From the NCBI GenBank assembly GCA_023053575.1, contig JAKZAP010000145.1, positions 31,224 through 95,223 of the forward strand: a stretch of DNA of 64,000 bases, written 5' to 3'. This stretch comes from Branchinecta lynchi (lineage: Eukaryota > Arthropoda > Branchiopoda > Anostraca > Branchinectidae). Under the pieces are notes generated by a model. The model saw only the letters and a program-made list of their open reading frames with translations. It was not told the origin of the DNA and ran no database searches. Positions 47,765-60,100 of this stretch are shown one piece after another. The translations under genes and the position numbers were made by a program. How positions within the stretch are numbered: position 1 is the stretch's first letter; the number at the start of each line of letters is the position of its first letter.

Positions 47765-50700
47765 GAAAGCGAACCTTTTGGGAAAACCAACACAGTGGGA
47801 ACACAAACCTTGTGGGAAAACCAACCTTGTGGGAAAGCGAACCTTTTGGGAAAACCAACACAGTGGGAACACAAACCTTGTGGGAAAACCAACCTTGCGG
47901 GAAAGCGAACCTTTTGGGAAAACCAACACAGTGGGAAAACAAACCTTGTGGGAAAACCAACCTTGCGGGAAAACCAACCTTGGGGGAAAACAAAGCTTGT
48001 GGGAAAACAAACCCTGCGGGAAAACCAACCTTGTGGGAAAACCAACCTTGTGGGGAAACAAACCTTTCGGGAAAACTAACCTTGTGGGAAAACAAACCCT
48101 GCGGGAAAACGAACCTTGTGGGAAAACAAACCTTGTGGGAAAACAAACCTTGTGAGAAAACAAACCTTGTGGGAAAACCAACCTTATGGGGAAACAAACC
48201 CTGCGGGAAAACCAACCTTGTGGGAAAACCAACCTTGCGGGAAAGCGAACCTCTTGGGAAAACCAACACAGTGGGAAAAAAACCTTGTGGGAAAACCAAC
48301 CTTGCGGGAAAACCAACCTTGGGGGAAAAGAAACCTTGTGGGAAAACAAACCTTGTGGGGAAACAAACCTAGTGGGAAAACAAACCTTGTGAGAAAACAA
48401 TCCTTGTGGGAAAACAAACCTTGTGAGAAAACAAACCTTGTGGGAAAACAAACCCTGCGGGAAAACCAACCTTGTGGGGAAACAAACCTTTCGGGAAAAC
48501 TAACCTCGTGGGAAAACAAACCCTGCGGGAAAACGAACCTTGTGGGAAAACAAACCTTGTGGGAAAACAAACCTTGTGGGAAAACAAACCTTGTGAGAAA
48601 ACAAACCTTGTGGGAAAACCAACCTTATGGGGAAACAAACCCTGCGGGAAAACCAACCTTGTGGGAAAACCAACCTTGCGGGAAAGCGAACCTTTTGGGA
48701 AAACCAACACAGTGGGAAAACAAACCTTGTGAGAAAACAATCCTTGTGGGGAAACAAACCTTGTGGGGAAACAAACCTTGTGGGGAAACAAACCTTGTGG
48801 GAAAACTAACCTTGTGGGAAAACAAACCTTGCGGGAAAGCGAACCTTTTGGGAAAACCAACACAGTGGGAAAACAAACCTTGTGAGAAAACAATCCTTGT
48901 GGGGAAACAAACCTTGTGGGGAAACAAACCTTGTGGGAAAACTAACCTTGTGGGAAAACAAACCTTATGGGGAAACAAACCCTGCGGGAAAACCAACCTT
49001 GTGGGAAAACCAACCTTGCGGGAAAGCGAACCTTTTGGGAAAACCAACACAGTGGGAAAACAAACCTTGTGAGAAAACAATCCTTGTGGGGAAACAAACC
49101 TTGTGGGGAAACAAACCTTGTGGGGAAACAAACCTTGTGGGAAAACTAACCTTGTGGGAAAACAAACCTTGCGGGAAAGCGAACCTTTTGGGAAAACCAA
49201 CACAGTGGGAAAACAAACCTTGTGAGAAAACAATCCTTGTGGGGAAACAAACCTTGTGGGAAAACCAACCTTATGCGGAAAGCAACCCTGCGGGAAAACC
49301 AACCTTATGGGAAAACCAACCTTGTGGGAAAGCGAACCTTTTGGGAAAACCAACACAGTGGGAAAAAAACCTTGTGGGAAAACCAACCTTGCGGGAAAAC
49401 CAACCTTGGGGGAAAACAAACCTTGTGGGGAAACAAACCTAGTGGGAAAACAAACCTTGTGAGAAAACAATCCTTGTGGGAAAACAAACCTTGGGGGAAA
49501 ACAAACCTTGCGGGGAAACTAACCTTGTGGGAAAACAAACCCTGTGGTAAAACCAACCTTGTGGGAAAACAAACCTTGTGGGGAAACAAACCTTTCGGGA
49601 AAACTAACCTTGTGGGAAAACAAACCCTGCGGGAAAACGAACCTTGTGGGAAAACAAACCTTGTGGGAAAACAAACCTTGTGGGAAAACCAACCTTGTGA
49701 GAAAACAGACCTTGTGGGAAAACAAACCTTACGGGGAAACAAACCCTGCGGGAAAACCAACCCAGTGGGAAAACCAACCTTGCGGGAAAGCGAACCTTTT
49801 GGAAAAACCAACACAGTGGGAAAACAAACCTTGTGAGAAAACAATCCTTGTGGGAAAACAAACCTTGTGGAGAAACAAACCTTGTGGGGAAACAAACCTT
49901 GTGAAAAAACTAACCTTGTGGGAAAACAAACCTTGCGGGAAAACTAACCTTGTGGGAAAACAAACCCTGCGGGAAAACCAACCTTGTGGGAAAACCAACC
50001 TTGTGGGGAAACAAACCTTTCGGGAAAACAAACCTTGTGGGAAAACAAACCTTGTGGGAAAACAAACCTTGTGGGAAAACAAACCTTGTGGGAAAACAAA
50101 CCTTATGGGGAAAGCAACCCTGCGGGAAAACCAACCTTGTGGGAAAACCAACCTTGTGGGAAAGCGAACCTTTTGGGAAAACCAACACAGTGGGAACACA
50201 AACCTTGTGGGAAAACCAACCTTGCGGGAAAACCAACCTTGTGGGAAAACAAACCTTGTGGGAAAACAAACCTTGTGGGAAAACAAACCTTGTGGGAAAA
50301 CAAAACTTATGGGAAAACAAACCTTGTGGGGAAACAAACCTTGTGGGAAAACCAACCTTGCGGGAAAGCGAACCTTTTGGGAAAACCAACACAGTGGGAA
50401 AACAAACCTTGTGGGAAAACCAACCTTGCGGGAAAACCAACCTTGGGGGAAAACAAAGCTTGTGGGAAAACAAACCTTGTGGGAAAACCAACCTAGTGGG
50501 AAAAAACAACCTAGTGGGAAAACAAACCTTGTGAGAAAACAAACCTTGTGGGAAAACAAACCTTGTGGGAAAACAAACCTTGTGGGAAAACAAACCTTAT
50601 GGGAAAACAAACCTTGTGGGGAAACAAACCTTGTGGGAAAACCAACCTTGCGGGAAAGCGAACCTTTTGGGAAAACCAACACAGTGGGAAAACAAACCTT

Positions 50701-51265
50701 GTGGGAAAACCAACCTTGCGGGAAAACCAACCTTGGGGGAAAACAAAGCTTGTGGGAAAACAAACCTTGTGGGAAAACCAACCTAGTGGGAAAAAACAAC
50801 CTAGTGGGAAAACAAACCTTGTGAGAAAACAAACCTTGTGGGAAAACCAACCTTATGGGGAAAGCAACCCTGCGGGAAAACCAACCTTGTGGAAAAACCA
50901 ACCTTGTGGGAAAGCGAACCTTTTGGGAAAACCAACACAGTGGGAAAACAAACCTTGTGGGAAAACCAACCTTGCGGGAAAACCAACCTTGGGGGAAAAT
51001 AAACCTTTCGGGAAAACAAACCTTGTGGGAAAACAAAACTTGTGGGAAAACAAACCTTGTGGGAAAACAAACCTTGTGGGGAAACAAACCTTGCGGGAAA
51101 ACTAAACTTGTGGGAAAACAAACCCTGCGGGAATACCAACCTTGTGGAAAACCAACCTTGTGGGGAAACAAACCTTTCGGGAAAACAAACCTTGTGGGAA
51201 AACAAAACTTGTGGGAAAACAAACCTTGTGGGAAAACAAACCTTGTGGGAAAACAAGCCTTGTGA
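47765..51265 (-). repeat. 3.5-kb duplication, copy B
   Basis: Second copy of 43177-46660. The left end joins a monomer at GTGAGAAAGCGAACC, where copy A has GTGGGAAAGCG. The longest open frame of the window, 537 codons on the minus strand at 49729-51342, lies mostly here and is a repeat artefact. Confidence 0.88.
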
Positions 51266-53806
51266 GAAAACAAACCTTGTGGGGAAACAAACCTAGTGGG
51301 AAAGCAAACCTTGTGAGAAAACAAACCTTGTGGGAAAACCAACCTTATGGGAAAACAAACCTAGTGGGAAAACAAACCTTGTGGGGAAACAAACCTTATG
51401 GGAAAACAAACCTTGTGGGGAAACAAACCTTGTGGGAAAACCAACCTTGCGGGAAAGCGAACCTTTTGGGAAAACCAACACAGTGGGAAAACAAACCTTG
51501 TGTTAAAACCAACCTTGCGGGAAAACCAACCTTGGGGGAAAACAAAGCTTGTGGGAAAACAAACCTTGTGGGAAAACAAACCTAGTGGGAAAAACAACCT
51601 AGTGGGAAAACAAACCTTGTGAGAAAACAAACCTTGTGGGAAAACCAACCTTATGGGTAAAGCAACCCTGCGGGAAAACCAACCTTGTGGGAAAACCAAC
51701 CTTGTGGGAAAGCGAACCTTTTGGGAAAACCAACACAGTGGGAAAACAAACCTTGTGGGAAAACCAACCTTGCGGGAAAACCAACCTTGGGGGAAAGCAA
51801 ACCTTTTGGGAAAACCAACACAGTGGGAAAACAAACCTTGTGAGAAAACAATCCTTGTGGGAAAACAAACCTTGTGGGGAAACAAACCTTGTGGGGAAAC
51901 AAACCTTGTGGGAAAACTAACCTTGTGGGAAAACAAACCTTGTGGGAAAACCAACCTTATGGGGAAAGCAACCCTGCGGGAAAACCAACCTTATGGGAAA
52001 ACCAACCTTGTGGGAAAGCGAACCTTTTGGGAAAACCAACACAGTGGGAAAAAAACCTTGTGGGAAAACCAACCTTGCGGGAAAACCAACCTTGGGGGAA
52101 AACAAACCTTGTGGGGAAACAAACCTAGTGGGAAAACAAACCTTGTGAGAAAACAATCCTTGTGGGAAAACAAACCTTGGGGGGAAACAAACCTTGCGGG
52201 AAAACTAACCTTGTGGGAAAACAAACCCTGCGGGAAAACCAACCTTGTGGGAAAACCAACCTTGTGGGGAAACAAACCTTTCGGGAAAACTAACCTTGTG
52301 GGAAAACAAACCCTGCGGGAAAACGAACCTTGTGGGAAAACAAACCTTGTGGGAAAACAAACCTTGTGGGAAAACAAACCTTGTGAGAAAACAAACCTTG
52401 TGGGAAAACCAACCTTATGGGGAAACAAACCCTGCGGGAAAACCAACCTTGTGGGAAAACCAACCTTGCGGGAAAGCGAACCTTTTGGAAAAACCAACAC
52501 AGTGGGAAAACAAACCTTGTGAGACAACAATCCTTGTGGGAAAAAAAACCTTGTGGAGAAACAAACCTTGTGGGGAAACAAACCTTGTGAGAAAACTAAC
52601 CTTGTGGGAAAACAAACCTTGCGGGAAAACTAACCTTGTGGGAAAACAAACCATGCGGGAAAAACCAAACACAGTGGGAAAACAAACCTTGTGAGAAAAC
52701 AATCCTTGTGGGAAAACAAACCTTGTGGGGAAACAAACCTTGTGGGGAAACAAACCTTTTGGGAAAACTAACCTTGTGGGAAAACAAACCTTGCGGGAAA
52801 ACTAACCTTGTGGGAAAACAAACCCTGCGGGAAAACAAACCTTGAGGGAAAACCAACCTTGTGGGGAAACAAACCTTTCTGGAAAACCAACCTTGTGGAA
52901 AAACAAACCTTGTGGGAAAACAAATCTTGTGGGAAAACAAACCTTGTGGGAAAACAAACCTTGTGAGAAAACAAACCTTGTGGGGAAACAAACCTAGTGG
53001 GAAAACAAACCTTGTGAGAAAACAAACCTTGTGGGAAAACCAACCTTGCGGGAAAGCGAACCTTGCGGGAAAGCGAACCTCTTGGGAAAACCAACACAGT
53101 GGGAAAACAAACCTTGTGAGAAAACAATCCTTGTGGGAAAACAAACCTTGTGGGGAAACAAACCTTGTGGGGAAACAAACCTTGTGGGAAAACAAACCTT
53201 GTGAGAAAACAAACCTTGTGGGGAAACAAACCTAGTGGGAAAACAAACCTTGTGAGAAAACAAACCTTGTGGGAAAACCAACCTTGCGGGAAAGCGAACC
53301 TTGCGGGAAAGCGAACCTCTTGGGAAAACCAACACAGTGGGAACAAACCTTGAGGGAAAACCAACCTTGTGGGGAAACAAACCTTTCTGGAAAACCAACC
53401 TTGTGGAAAAACAAACCTTGTGGGAAAACAAACCTTGTGGGAAAACAAACCTTGTGAGAAAACAAACCTTGTGGGGAAACAAACCTAGTGGGAAAACAAA
53501 CCTTGTGAGAAAACAAACCTTGTGGGAAAACCAACCTTGCGGGAAAGCGAACCTTGCGGGAAAGCGAACCTCTTGGGAAAACCAACACAGTGGGAAAACA
53601 AACCTTGTGAGAAAACAATCCTTGTGGGAAAACAAACCTTGTGGGAAAACAAACCTTATGGGAAAACAAACCTTGTGGGGAAACAAACCTTGTGGGAAAA
53701 CCAACCTTGCGGGAAAGCGAACCTTTTGGGAAAACCAACACAGTGGGAAAACAAACCTTGTGGGAAAACCAACCTTGCGGGAAAACCAACCTTGGGGGAA
53801 AACAAA
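51056..53806 (-). repeat. 2.75-kb near-identical duplication, copy A
   Basis: Matches 54300-57050 at a constant offset of 3244 bases. By eye only three substitutions were found: 51304 (G against A), 52925 (T against C) and 52976 (C against T). The constant offset means no indel was seen between the copies, even in homopolymer runs. Confidence 0.92.
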
Positions 53807-54299
53807 CCTTGTGAGAAAACAAACCTTGTGGGAAAACCAACCTTATGGGAAAACAAACCTAGTGGGAAAACAAACCTTGTGGGGAAACAAACCTTATGGG
53901 AAAACAAACCTTGTGGGGAAACAAACCTTGTGGGAAAACCAACCTTGCGGGAAAGCGAACCTTTTGGGAAAACCAACACAGGGGGAAAACAAAGCTTGTG
54001 GGAAAACAAACCTTGTGGGAAAACAAACCTAGTGGGAAAAACAACCTAGTGGGAAAACAAACCTTGTGAGAAAACAAACCTTGTGGGAAAACAAACCTTA
54101 TGGGAAAGCAACCCTGCGGGAAAACCAACCTTGTGGGAAAACCAACCTTGTGGGAAAGCGAACCTTTTGGGAAAACCAACACAGTGGGAAAACAAACCTT
54201 GTGGGAAAACCAACCTTGCGGGAAAACCAACCTTGGGGGAAAATAAACCTTGTGGGAAAACAAACCTTGTGGGGAAACACACCTAGTGGGAAAACAATC

Positions 54300-57050
54300 C
54301 TTGTGGGAAAACAAACCTTGTGGGGAAACAAACCTTGCGGGAAAACTAAACTTGTGGGAAAACAAACCCTGCGGGAATACCAACCTTGTGGAAAACCAAC
54401 CTTGTGGGGAAACAAACCTTTCGGGAAAACAAACCTTGTGGGAAAACAAAACTTGTGGGAAAACAAACCTTGTGGGAAAACAAACCTTGTGGGAAAACAA
54501 GCCTTGTGAGAAAACAAACCTTGTGGGGAAACAAACCTAGTGGGAAAACAAACCTTGTGAGAAAACAAACCTTGTGGGAAAACCAACCTTATGGGAAAAC
54601 AAACCTAGTGGGAAAACAAACCTTGTGGGGAAACAAACCTTATGGGAAAACAAACCTTGTGGGGAAACAAACCTTGTGGGAAAACCAACCTTGCGGGAAA
54701 GCGAACCTTTTGGGAAAACCAACACAGTGGGAAAACAAACCTTGTGTTAAAACCAACCTTGCGGGAAAACCAACCTTGGGGGAAAACAAAGCTTGTGGGA
54801 AAACAAACCTTGTGGGAAAACAAACCTAGTGGGAAAAACAACCTAGTGGGAAAACAAACCTTGTGAGAAAACAAACCTTGTGGGAAAACCAACCTTATGG
54901 GTAAAGCAACCCTGCGGGAAAACCAACCTTGTGGGAAAACCAACCTTGTGGGAAAGCGAACCTTTTGGGAAAACCAACACAGTGGGAAAACAAACCTTGT
55001 GGGAAAACCAACCTTGCGGGAAAACCAACCTTGGGGGAAAGCAAACCTTTTGGGAAAACCAACACAGTGGGAAAACAAACCTTGTGAGAAAACAATCCTT
55101 GTGGGAAAACAAACCTTGTGGGGAAACAAACCTTGTGGGGAAACAAACCTTGTGGGAAAACTAACCTTGTGGGAAAACAAACCTTGTGGGAAAACCAACC
55201 TTATGGGGAAAGCAACCCTGCGGGAAAACCAACCTTATGGGAAAACCAACCTTGTGGGAAAGCGAACCTTTTGGGAAAACCAACACAGTGGGAAAAAAAC
55301 CTTGTGGGAAAACCAACCTTGCGGGAAAACCAACCTTGGGGGAAAACAAACCTTGTGGGGAAACAAACCTAGTGGGAAAACAAACCTTGTGAGAAAACAA
55401 TCCTTGTGGGAAAACAAACCTTGGGGGGAAACAAACCTTGCGGGAAAACTAACCTTGTGGGAAAACAAACCCTGCGGGAAAACCAACCTTGTGGGAAAAC
55501 CAACCTTGTGGGGAAACAAACCTTTCGGGAAAACTAACCTTGTGGGAAAACAAACCCTGCGGGAAAACGAACCTTGTGGGAAAACAAACCTTGTGGGAAA
55601 ACAAACCTTGTGGGAAAACAAACCTTGTGAGAAAACAAACCTTGTGGGAAAACCAACCTTATGGGGAAACAAACCCTGCGGGAAAACCAACCTTGTGGGA
55701 AAACCAACCTTGCGGGAAAGCGAACCTTTTGGAAAAACCAACACAGTGGGAAAACAAACCTTGTGAGACAACAATCCTTGTGGGAAAAAAAACCTTGTGG
55801 AGAAACAAACCTTGTGGGGAAACAAACCTTGTGAGAAAACTAACCTTGTGGGAAAACAAACCTTGCGGGAAAACTAACCTTGTGGGAAAACAAACCATGC
55901 GGGAAAAACCAAACACAGTGGGAAAACAAACCTTGTGAGAAAACAATCCTTGTGGGAAAACAAACCTTGTGGGGAAACAAACCTTGTGGGGAAACAAACC
56001 TTTTGGGAAAACTAACCTTGTGGGAAAACAAACCTTGCGGGAAAACTAACCTTGTGGGAAAACAAACCCTGCGGGAAAACAAACCTTGAGGGAAAACCAA
56101 CCTTGTGGGGAAACAAACCTTTCTGGAAAACCAACCTTGTGGAAAAACAAACCTTGTGGGAAAACAAACCTTGTGGGAAAACAAACCTTGTGGGAAAACA
56201 AACCTTGTGAGAAAACAAATCTTGTGGGGAAACAAACCTAGTGGGAAAACAAACCTTGTGAGAAAACAAACCTTGTGGGAAAACCAACCTTGCGGGAAAG
56301 CGAACCTTGCGGGAAAGCGAACCTCTTGGGAAAACCAACACAGTGGGAAAACAAACCTTGTGAGAAAACAATCCTTGTGGGAAAACAAACCTTGTGGGGA
56401 AACAAACCTTGTGGGGAAACAAACCTTGTGGGAAAACAAACCTTGTGAGAAAACAAACCTTGTGGGGAAACAAACCTAGTGGGAAAACAAACCTTGTGAG
56501 AAAACAAACCTTGTGGGAAAACCAACCTTGCGGGAAAGCGAACCTTGCGGGAAAGCGAACCTCTTGGGAAAACCAACACAGTGGGAACAAACCTTGAGGG
56601 AAAACCAACCTTGTGGGGAAACAAACCTTTCTGGAAAACCAACCTTGTGGAAAAACAAACCTTGTGGGAAAACAAACCTTGTGGGAAAACAAACCTTGTG
56701 AGAAAACAAACCTTGTGGGGAAACAAACCTAGTGGGAAAACAAACCTTGTGAGAAAACAAACCTTGTGGGAAAACCAACCTTGCGGGAAAGCGAACCTTG
56801 CGGGAAAGCGAACCTCTTGGGAAAACCAACACAGTGGGAAAACAAACCTTGTGAGAAAACAATCCTTGTGGGAAAACAAACCTTGTGGGAAAACAAACCT
56901 TATGGGAAAACAAACCTTGTGGGGAAACAAACCTTGTGGGAAAACCAACCTTGCGGGAAAGCGAACCTTTTGGGAAAACCAACACAGTGGGAAAACAAAC
57001 CTTGTGGGAAAACCAACCTTGCGGGAAAACCAACCTTGGGGGAAAACAAA
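54300..57050 (-). repeat. 2.75-kb near-identical duplication, copy B
   Basis: Second copy of 51056-53806. The identity stops at 57050, inside GGGGGAAAACAAA, where this copy continues with GCTTGTGGG and copy A with CCTTGTGAG. The cluster of breaks at 57080-57187 follows immediately. Confidence 0.92.
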
Positions 57051-57151
57051 GCTTGTGGGAAAACAAACCTTGTGGGAAAACCAATGGGAAAAAAAACCTT
57101 GTGGGAAAACAAACCTTGTGAGAAAACAAACCTTGTGGGGAAACAAACCTA

Positions 57152-57176
57152 GTGGGAAAACAAATTGTTTTCCCAC
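57152..57176. repeat. Perfect 25-base palindrome around one inverted monomer
   Basis: GTGGGAAAACAA (57152-57163) and TTGTTTTCCCAC (57165-57176) are perfect 12-base complements around a single A at 57164. Confidence 0.95.
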
Positions 57177-57180
57177 AAGG
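57165..57180 (+). repeat. Single forward monomer inside the reverse array
   Basis: TTGTTTTCCCACAAGG is in forward orientation, with reverse monomers on both sides. The return to reverse orientation uses CACAA (57174-57178) and TTGTG (57181-57185) around GG. About 80 bases upstream there is a truncated unit, CCAATGGGAAAAAAAACC near 57081-57098. The neighbourhood therefore carries several breaks just after the end of the large duplicated block at 57050. Confidence 0.92.
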
Positions 57181-57189
57181 TTGTGAGAA

Positions 57190-60100
57190 AACAATCCTTG
57201 TGGGAAAACAAACCTTGTGGGGAAACAAACCTTGTGGGGAAAAAAACCTTGTGGGAAAACTAACCTTGTGGGAAAACAAACCTTGTGGGGAAACAAACCT
57301 TGTGGGGAAACAAACCTTGTGGGAAAACAAACCTTGTGAGAAAACAATCCTTGTGGGAAAACAAACCTTGTGGGGAAACAAACCTTGTGGGGAAACAAGC
57401 CTTGTGGGAAAACAAACTTTGTGGGAAAACCAACCTTATGGGGAAAGCAACCCTGCGGGAAAACCAACCTTGTGGGAAAACCAACCTTGTGGGAAAACCA
57501 ACCTTGTGGGAAAGCGAACCTTTTGGGAAAACCAACACAGTGGGAAAACAAACCTTGTGGGAAAACAAACCTTGTGGGGAAACAAACCTTGCGGGAAAAC
57601 TAACCTTGTGGGAAAACAAACCCTGCGGGAAAACCAACCTTGGGGGAAAACAAAGATTGTGGGAAAACAAACCTTGTGGGAAAACCAACCTAGTGGGAAA
57701 AACAACCTAGTGGGAAAACAAACCTAGTGAGAAAACAAACCTTGTGGGAAAACCAACCTCATGGGGAAAGCAACCCTGCGGGAAAACCAACCTTGTGGGA
57801 AAACCAACCTTGTGGGAAAACCAACCTTGTGGGAAAGCGAACCTTTTGGGAAAACCAACACAGTGGGAAAACAAACCTTGTGGGAAAACAAACCTTGTGG
57901 GGAAACAAACCTTGCGGGAAAACTAACCTTGTGGGAAAACAAACCCTGCGGGAAAACCAACCTTGTGGGAAAACCAACCTTGTGGGGAAACAAACCTTTC
58001 GGGAAAACCAACCTTGTGGGAAAACAAACCTTGCGGGAAAACTAACCTTGTGGGAAAACAAACCCTGCGGGAAAACCAACCTTGTGGGAAAACCAACCTT
58101 GTGGGGAAACAAACCTTTCGGGAAAACCAACCTTGTGGGAAAACAAACATTGTGTTAAATCAGATCTTGTGGGAAAACTAACCTTGCGGAAAAACCAATC
58201 TTGTGGGAAAACCAACCTTATGGGAAAACCAACCTTGCGGGAAAACCAACCTTGGGGGAAAACAAACCTTGTGGGTAAACAAACCTTGTGGGAAAACAAA
58301 CCTTGTGGGAAAACCAACCGAGTGGGAAAACAAACCTTGTGAGAAAACAAACCTTTTGGGAAAACTAACCTTATGGGGAAACAAACCCTGCGGGAAAACC
58401 AACTTGTGGGAAAACCAACCTTGTGGGAAAACAAACCTTGTGGGAAAACAAACCTTGTGGGAAAACAAACCTTGTGAGAAAACAAACCTTGTGGGGAAAC
58501 AAACCTAGTGGGAACACAAACCTTGTGAGAAAACAAACCTTGTGGGAAAACCAACCTTGCGGGAAAACGAACCTTGCGGGAAAGCGAACCTCTTGGGAAA
58601 ACCAACACAGTGGGAAAACAAACCTTGTGAGAAAACAATCCTTGTGGGAAAACAAACCTTGTGGGGAAACAAACATTGTGGGGAAACAAACCTTGCGGGA
58701 AAACTAACATTGTGGGAAAACAAACCCTGCGGGAAAACCAGCCTTGTGGGAAAACCAACCTTGTGGGGAAACAAACCTTTCGGGAAAACAAACCTTGTGG
58801 GAAAACAAACCTTGTGAGAAAACAAACATTGTGGGGAAACAAACCTTGTGGGAAAACCAGCCTTGCGGGAAAGCGAACCTTTTGGGAAAACCAACCTTAT
58901 GGGGAAAGCAACCCTGCGGGAAAACCAACCTTGTGGGAAAACCAACCTTGTGGGAAAACCAACCTTTTGGGAAAGCGAACCTTTTGGGAAAACCAACACA
59001 GTGGGAAAACAAACCTTGTGGGAAAACAAACCTTGTGGGGAAACAAACCTTGCGGGAAAACTAACCTTATGGGAAAAAAAACCCTGCGGGAAAACCAACC
59101 TTGTGGGAAAACCAACCTTGTGGGGAAACAAACCTTTCGGAAAAACCAACCTTGTGGGAAAACAAACCTTGTGGGAAAACAAACCTTGTGGGGAAACAAA
59201 CCTTGTGGGAAAACCAACCTTTCTGGAAAGCGAACCTTTTGGGAAAACCAACACAGTGGGAAAACAAACCTTGTGGATAAACCAACCTTTGGGAAAACCA
59301 ACCCTGGGGGAAAACAAAGCTTGTGGGAAAACAAACCTTGTGGGAAAAACAACCTTGGGGGAAAACAAAGCTTGTGGGAAAACAAATCTTGTGGGAAAAC
59401 CAACCTAGTGGGAAAAAGAACCTAGTGGGAAAACAAACCTTGTGAGAAAACAAACCTTGTGGGAAAACCAACCTTATGGGGAAAGCAACCCTGCGGGAAA
59501 ACCAACCTTGTGGGAAAACCAACCTTGTGGGAAAACCAACCTTGTGGGAAAGCGAACCTTTTGGGAAAACCAACACAGTGGGAAAACAAATCTTGTGGGA
59601 AAACAAACCTTGTGGGGAAACAAACCTTGCGGGAAAACTAACCTTGTGGGAAAACAAACCCTGCGGGAAAACCAACCTTGGGGGAAAACCAACCTTGCGG
59701 GAAAGCGAACCTTTTGGGAAAACCAACACAGTGGGAAAACAAACCTTGAGAGAAAACAATCCTTGTGGGAAAACAAACCTTGTGGGGAAACAAACCTTGT
59801 GGGGAAACAAACCTTGTGGGAAAACTAACCTTGTGGGAAAACAAACCTTGCGGGAAAACTAACCTTGTGGGAAAACAAACCCTGCGGGAAAACAAACCTT
59901 GTGGGAAAACCAACCTTATGGGGAAAGCAAACCTGCGGGAAAACCAACCTTGTGGGAAAACCAACCTTGTGGGAAAACCAACCTTGTGGGAAAGCGAACC
60001 TTTTGGGAAAACCAACACAGTGGGAAAACAAACCTTGTGGGAAAACAAACCTTGCGGGAAAACTAACCTTGTGGGAAAACAAACCCTGCGGGAAAACAAA

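Noticed and set aside
49729..51342. A 537-codon open frame on the minus strand, and hundreds of shorter ones on both strands, as protein genes
   Set aside because: They overlap in all frames, encode only the translated 17-base repeat, have no distinct start context and stop wherever a variant monomer creates a stop codon.
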